A stretch of 48,321 nt of DNA from Welwitschia mirabilis. Lineage: Eukaryota; Gnetophyta; Gnetopsida; Welwitschiales. Of the stretch, positions 43,483 to 48,321 are shown piece after piece. The stretch lies in contig JBOZIK010000001.1 in NCBI GenBank assembly GCA_051453625.1, positions 182,979,778 to 183,028,098 of the forward strand. The letters run 5' to 3'. Within the stretch, counting starts at the first letter, position 1; each line of letters begins with the position of its first letter. A program made the position numbers and the translations under genes. Below the pieces are notes generated by a model, which was not told the origin of the DNA, did no database searches, and saw nothing but the letters and a program-made list of their open reading frames with translations.

Positions 43483-44265
43483 AGGCCGCAAGGAGTTAAG
43501 AGGATTGTCATTAACCAGATAAGTACCTTGATTCTTTTTGTTTAGGTTATTTATTTGAATTAATGTTGTATCTATAGTGTATTTTAAGGTAGATTTGTTA
43601 CTACAAAAATTTTATTTTCCATAATTTTTTAGGGACACTATCATTCTCAATGTCATCTAGATGATACAAGACATGACAGTTCTAAAATTTTGAATTTATT
43701 TTTTAATTTTGCAAGTTTTCTTTTGCTCATAGTTTAGTAATAAAGGTAATGTTGTACTGTCAGTCATCCACATGATAGTCTGGACAAAAGTCTAGCTTTT
43801 AATAATCTTTCTTTTTTGAAGTTTTTAGAGTTCAGTTTTAACCGTTGTCTCCCTTATCATCCCCACAACCAAGTGAATGACAATTCATGCATTTGATTCT
43901 AGTTTTTTACTAATTGTGCATGTAAGAATACAAAGAATTTTGATGGAAAGATGAGATATCAGCCAACAAGGAACTGGATTAACAGAAATATTAGAAAAAG
44001 AACTATTTGACTTCAAAATAAAAATCAAGGTACGTAGAACACAGGTATGCAAATTCTAGGATTTCTTTTTTTTCTATCTTAGAATTAGATTTTCTTTTCT
44101 TTTTGTAGTCAATTTGCAATAATAATTTTACATCTTTTGAGTATTAAGAAATAACAATTTTAAATGATGAAACATCCAAAAAAGGGAAACTTGATTGTCA
44201 TTGTACTTATCTTCCTTATCATCTTGAATTAAAATTATCTTATTCCATTCTTTTTATTTGCTTCA
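43483..44265 (+). other. Leader, array 2 unit 3
   Basis: Palindromes near 43635-43682, 43752-43795 and 43846-43885; degraded gag-N remnant (43930-44028); candidate intron 44030-44108. Otherwise non-coding. Confidence 0.6.
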
Positions 44266-45261
44266 ATGAATAGTAATAGAAGGACCATTGTAGAACTTCT
44301 TTCTAAAAGGAGAAGAAACTTGTAAAATTATAAGGACATTGGTAAGAAAACACTTTGAGAAATCTTTGCTAAAAGAGAAAAACCATCACAAAATAACATT
44401 AAGAATAGGAAGTGAGGCCCTTCTTATTTTCAACCTACTTTTTCTTTACCCTCTTATTTTCAAGCCTTATATAGACATGATGATGAATATTCTCCATATT
44501 TTAGGGATTTCACTTCATTTAAACAAACTTCTTACAATCATCTTTATTAATCCCAAACATCTTCCATACATTACTACCAAGAAGAACCATCTTTCATCAA
44601 CTACTCAAGGAAGAAAAAGATTCATTAAGAGAAATTATTAGTGAAATGATGAAGAACCAAGAGAACACTAATAAGAGCTTCAGAAAATTAGTTGAAAACT
44701 TACAATAATCACTTTTACATATTCAAAGATCTTCTACAACACAACATCCTCATAACTATTCTACTTCATCCTACCTTGAAGAAAATGAAGAAAACATAGA
44801 AACTACTAATGATAATGATTCTTGCTTTTAAATTGAAGATGAAATTGTGAATCAAAATTCAACATCCTACTCATTAGAAGATAAGAAAATGGAGACAATA
44901 ATAACACAACTCAATATTTTAACAATTGGGATAAATATGACTATTCATTAGATGATGATATTTAGATAGTAGATTATATTCTTGCTATTCATTTACTATT
45001 AGACAATCAAGATGAGACATCAAATCATGAGAAAACTAAAAACCTTTTAATCAATGATGAAGATAATGCTCTTATTTTTCTTGATAATCTTTTTGATGAA
45101 TCTAATCATTTAGAAAATGAAAGTAATCTTCAACAAGAGAATAAATATCTAGTCATAATCAATGATGAGGAAAGGATAGAAACAATCCAACTATATAATA
45201 ACATGGATAATAGTAAATAAATTGAAAGTAATGAAGGACCCATAGAGATTTATTCCAACTT
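44266..45261 (+). pseudogene. ORF-A copy 6 (array 2 unit 3), N-terminal half
   Basis: Starts at the ATG at 44266 (MNSNRRTIVELLSKRRRN), with the N-terminal repeats, linker, helix and acidic region, and ends in a 100-N gap. The open stretch 44339-44641 is in a different frame and is a shadow of this ORF. Confidence 0.6.
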
Positions 45262-45361
45262 NNNNNNNNNNNNNNNNNNNNNNNNNNNNNNNNNNNNNNN
45301 NNNNNNNNNNNNNNNNNNNNNNNNNNNNNNNNNNNNNNNNNNNNNNNNNNNNNNNNNNNNN
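45262..45361. other. Assembly gap of exactly 100 N
   Basis: Jumps from mid-ORF-A to the last sixth of an LTR, so at least the rest of a unit is missing. Confidence 0.9.
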
Positions 45362-45598
45362 TTTCATTTCCATTCATCTTGCATTGTTTTTTTTATTATT
45401 ATTTACTTTCAGTCATTAAAATATAAAAAGACTAAAAATACTTTTAGAAATCAATTCTTTAACTCTGACCTAGTGCCTTCATTGGTATTACGACATTCGG
45501 GTGAACTCTCTTCTATATTAGTGTGTATTTTTTGTAAGTTATTTGATTTACAAGTTTACCTAAAGGACTTCAAGATTGCATAAATTCACACTACAATA
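45362..45598 (+). repeat. Family-A LTR, copy A7 (3' end only; last LTR of array 2)
   Basis: Matches the last roughly 240 bp of A3-A5 and ends CACTACAATA at 45598. No primer site follows. The next bases are GTTCT and reversed element C sequence. Confidence 0.85.
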
Positions 45599-45603
45599 GT
45601 TCT
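45599..45603. repeat. Target-site duplication of array 2, right (GTTCT)
   Basis: Partner of GCTCT at 28742-28746 with one C/T difference. Confidence 0.65.
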
Positions 45604-46880
45604 AAAAAGGAAAAAGATAGAAAAGAGAAAATCACATGAAAAACCATGAAAAACTAAGAAAACCAAAGGGAAAAAGGACAATACACACGAAAAAATATGG
45701 CTAAATAAAATAAACTACCTAGGTTAAAAACCTATAATAAAAATTGCAAAAATATTCTTGAACAGAAAATGAAATCATGATAAACTTAGAACTTGATAAC
45801 CTACAAGGAAACTCATAAAGATTGTAGAAAAGATGTTCTTTTAAAATTTTTCTAAAAGATGTGTTTTTAGAAAAACATTTTATCATGATTGAATAGCAAG
45901 AAAACTACCAAATGATTAAGGTCCTAAGAAGAAATAAGAAAATGCAAAAATGACTTTAAAATCCTAAACTCAAAAACCCAAGAAAAATAAAGTAAAAAAT
46001 GGACACAAGAAACAAGGATAATATTGTTTACCTATCCTAAGTACTAACCTAGTAAACACCCAAGGAAAACATCATAACATCACCTGAGTAAATATGCATG
46101 ACAAAATGTATTAGCTCTATAAAGTTTATTCAAAAAGGTAGTGGTTATGATAATAGTCAAGGCTTCAAGTATATAGAAAAATAAATATCAAACCAAAATT
46201 TACTTAAAAATGAACTCATTTGCTTTCATCCTAGAAACTCACCTAAATCTCCAAAAGTGAAATGAGTAAGTGGGAATACTAAGAGTCTAANNNNNNNNNN
46301 ATACCAGGAACATCACTGATCTCTAATCTCAAATTGTTTTATTTCTTTTACCATGATGAGGGGAGTGCAACCACTGTCAAAGGAGTAAGAACCCATGAAG
46401 CATGGCCAACTGACCCCCCAGTGGAGTTTCCATAGCTATCAATACTACCAAAGGTTTCTTTTAGAAATATTTACCCCAGTGTAGTAGAACATCATGGTGA
46501 CCATGAATTTTTGTTTAAAGCAAAAAATACAATAACTCATGGTCATTATTTCTCTCATTTTTTCCCCCTAAAAATTCCCACATGATCATACACTTTTAAG
46601 ATGAAGGTGAATAAGTAAAAGAAAAGATAAAAAAGAACACTCCCAAATAACCTAAGATTTTAAAATCATCAAAAAAACACAAGAAACCAAAGCATCTTCC
46701 TTTAAATGAAGTCCAAAGACATGGGAATGTCTCAAGATTAGATAAATCCAATATTACCACCTGTAAATGCCCAAGTATAGAACTAATCATAAAACTTCAT
46801 AAAATAATATACAAGTCAAGTTTGAAAGATGATCAAGTAATATTATAATATTTAACCAAAGGAATAGGCTAAAAAAGAAC
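45604..46880 (-). other. Element C spacer between pol and env-like ORF
   Basis: Non-coding on both strands. Read on the minus strand it matches the family-A 3' spacer: the GC-richer block at about 46520-46335, and the stretch around ACCAAATGATTAAGGTCCTA (45908) equivalent to 10020-10060 reversed. Contains a 10-N gap (46291-46300). The minus-strand open stretch 46596-46790 has no counterpart in the family-A spacers and is not supported as a gene. Confidence 0.65.
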
Positions 46881-48321
46881 TTAGAGAATGATAGAAAGTA
46901 AATTATCATCATTGAGGAAAACCTCCAAAACAAGTGCTTCTACCATGTTCATGGTTGTATCAAAAGATCTCTCATATAATTTCAACCATTACCCATTAAT
47001 CTTATGAATCTCTCTAGTTTCTAAATCTAAAATTTCAACTAAGCCATTAAAATGCACTTTCTTTACAAGATAAGAACCTGACTATTTAAAGGTTAACTTG
47101 TTATTCAAAAGGTAAACTTTAGTGTTATATAATAGGACAAGTTGACTGAGTTCAAACTGTTTATGAAAAATCCTTTTATCATGTTTGAACTTTGCTTGGG
47201 CTTTATGAATTAATTGACGATGTATGACACTAGTTCTTTTTTCATTAAGATGATCTAACTGGGCTAATCTATACTTAATATTTTTATCAAATTCATAAGA
47301 TTAAGTTGATAAGATGCATGATAAGAATTGTAACACACACCAACTGGTAAGACACAAACTTTATTGTAAATAAGTTTGTAATGTAAAAAACCAAGAAAAG
47401 TACGCTAGATAGTAGGGTAACCCTAAAGTACACCTTTAAGCTTAGAAGTCCAAGACTTTGTATTAATAGAGATAAGTTTTTGGAGCATTTTCTTTATTTC
47501 TCTATTAGCATTTTCAGCTTGTCCATTAGTCTGAGAATGCTAAGCACAAGCTACTCTATGTTCTATACCAATGGACAGAAGAAGTTTCTTAAAAAGTGCA
47601 TTAATAAAATGGATACCTTAATTACTAATGATGACTTAAGAAAAAGAAAATCTCTAAAAGATATAAATTCTAAGAAAATGATAGACAATTTAAGCATTAT
47701 TCAAAGAAGTAGGTATGACTTCAATACATTCAGTCACATAACCTATAGTCACTAAAATATAATTTTTATCAAAAGAAGATGGGTGAATAGGTTCTATGAA
47801 ATCAATACCCCAACAATCANNNNNNNNNNNNNNNNNNNNNNNNNNNNNNNNNNNNNNNNNNNNNNNNNNNNNNNNNNNNNNNNNNNNNNNNNNNNNNNNN
47901 NNNNNNNNNNNNNNNNNNNGATGGGTGAATAGGTTCTATGAAATCAATACCCCAACAATCAAATGAATCAAACTCAAGAATATATCTAAGGGGAATTTCT
48001 TGTGAACAAACAGGGCTACCGTCATGCTAACAAGGATTACACCTTCCAATAAAATCAAACAAATCATGAAAAAGAGAAGGCCAGCAAAAACTAGAATGAA
48101 GGATTTTCATAATAGTTTTATTTCCACTAAAATGTTCTCCACAAATACCATGATGACAAAGATGAAGAATCTCAAGTATTTCCCAATCGAGCATACATTA
48201 TCTCATGATTTTGTCTTTGTACCTACGGTACAAATGTGGCTCAATCCATTCATAGTATCCTATCCTATAGAGAAAAGATTTACCTTGGTTATAGTCAAAT
48301 GTTAGGATGTTTTTATGGTTA
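46881..48321 (-). pseudogene. pol: Athila-lineage pol: integrase of element C (decayed, 5' end outside window)
   Basis: Minus-strand reading in order: EPHLYRRYKDKIMR (about 48205-48245), then the HHCC zinc-binding domain (HLCHHGICGEHF...GRCNPC, about 48020-48165). The first catalytic block CWGIDFIEP is seen at both 47935-47961 and 47790-47819 because of an assembly overlap. The second block is ISN-stop-GIHF, with Asp changed to Asn (47621-47623). The third is SQTNGQAENANREIKK, Glu kept (47513-47515). SWTSKLKGVL, LIYNKVCVLPV and the C-terminal domain (LAQLDHLNEKR, LVKKVHFNGLVEILDLETRE, MVEALVLEVF) follow, ending TAA at 46881-46883. The WGIDF/NREIKR pattern is characteristic of Athila/Tat integrases. 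Most stops fit C-to-T or G-to-A changes. RT and RNase H would lie to the right of the window. Confidence 0.85.
47820..47919. other. Assembly gap of exactly 100 N with unmerged overlap
   Basis: The 42 bases before the gap (47778-47819) are identical to the 42 bases after it (47920-47961), so the two contigs overlap and the gap is artificial. Confidence 0.95.

Larger units (their letters stand above)
28747..45598 (+). mobile_element. Array 2: tandem LTR-sharing family-A multimer nested in element C
   Basis: The order is LTR (29035-30255, with its first part duplicated from 28747), internal (30256-35738), LTR (35739-37112), internal (37113-42063), LTR (42064-43461), internal (43462-45261, then a 100-N gap) and an LTR 3' end (45362-45598). 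Neighbouring units share one LTR. The outside flanks are GCTCT (28742-28746) and GTTCT (45599-45603), the same 5 bp apart from one C/T difference. Element C sequence continues on both sides in register, between its env-like ORF and pol. No RT or integrase core is present in any unit. Confidence 0.85.
24982..48321 (-). mobile_element. Element C: Athila-like retrotransposon, minus strand, interrupted by array 2
   Basis: Right-to-left (its own 5'-3') the visible order is pol integrase (48321-46881), spacer (46880-45604), array 2 insertion, spacer (28746-27896), env-like ORF (27895-26607), 3' non-coding, polypurine tract (26090-26073) and 3' LTR (26072-24982). This gag-pol-env-like-LTR order is typical of the Athila lineage. 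gag, RT and the 5' LTR lie beyond the right window edge. It inserted into gag of element B, with left flank TAGAT as presumed target site. Confidence 0.8.

Noticed and set aside
1022-43885. CRISPR-like or operator-like array reading of the repeated palindromes
   Set aside because: Copies are dispersed at irregular spacing in eukaryotic retroelement LTRs and leaders, with no spacers or associated genes.
46596-46790. Minus-strand ORF of 64 codons next to pol of element C
   Set aside because: Lies after the pol stop in spacer sequence whose family-A counterparts are not open in this frame.
21442-48321. Integrated plant pararetrovirus or true retrovirus
   Set aside because: LTRs, tRNA-Asp primer site, polypurine tract and Athila-type integrase identify Ty3-gypsy retrotransposons. 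No movement or coat protein motif, and no membrane-anchored envelope, is visible.

Overview
This window is repeat-rich nuclear DNA from a land plant, most likely a seed plant with a large, heavily methylated genome. It is very AT-rich and CpG-poor, contains assembly gaps, and holds no intact gene, rRNA or functional tRNA that I can find. Nearly all of it is decayed retrotransposons inserted into one another. The elements include Athila/Tat-type Ty3-gypsy (tRNA-Asp-like primer site, Athila-like integrase, env-like third ORF), a Ty1-copia element, a LINE and a tRNA-derived SINE. The species cannot be named from the sequence.

Layout. 1-68: the 5' edge of a reversed Athila-type LTR. 69-667 and 12489-14770: a plus-strand copia element (gag, protease, integrase, first codons of RT) carrying or flanking a SINE (156-320, 13-bp target-site duplication). 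Its gag is interrupted at a TTGCT target site by a compound element, array 1 (668-12483), belonging to a non-autonomous LTR family called 'A' here. 14770-16440: AT-rich DNA full of AGATGTCT/AGACATCT motifs. 18420-19880: a decayed LINE. 21442-24981: a plus-strand Athila-like element (B: LTR, primer site, leader, gag), cut off by the 3' LTR of a minus-strand Athila-like element (C) that runs from 24982 past the window end. Element C reads, from its 3' end: LTR, polypurine tract, env-like ORF, spacer, then pol/integrase at 46881-48321. Between its env-like ORF and pol sits array 2 (28747-45598): four family-A LTRs alternating with three internal regions, flanked by GCTCT/GTTCT.

How the parts relate. 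Families A and B/C share LTR body sequence, the TGTTGCG...CAACA termini, the tRNA-Asp-type primer site and the polypurine tract. B/C supplied gag, integrase and an env-like protein. Family A shows no RT, RNase H or integrase core. Its internal region has a gag-N-terminus-like start, a small candidate leader intron, and a long unrecognised ORF ('ORF-A') that runs into sequence resembling the C-terminal end of the Athila pol. This fits a non-autonomous/autonomous pair in which A borrowed B/C enzymes. Both A insertions are LTR-sharing multimers inside a single target-site duplication.

A family of roughly 30-nt imperfect palindromes (type GTCATCC..CCATGACAG..GGATGAC) recurs in LTRs, leaders and 3' regions of A, B and C. 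Most in-frame stops and lost catalytic residues I checked are explained by C-to-T or G-to-A changes, as expected from deamination of methylated cytosines. Inferred order of events: copia, then array 1 into it; separately B, then C into B, then array 2 into C, then a 278-bp tandem duplication at the left edge of array 2.
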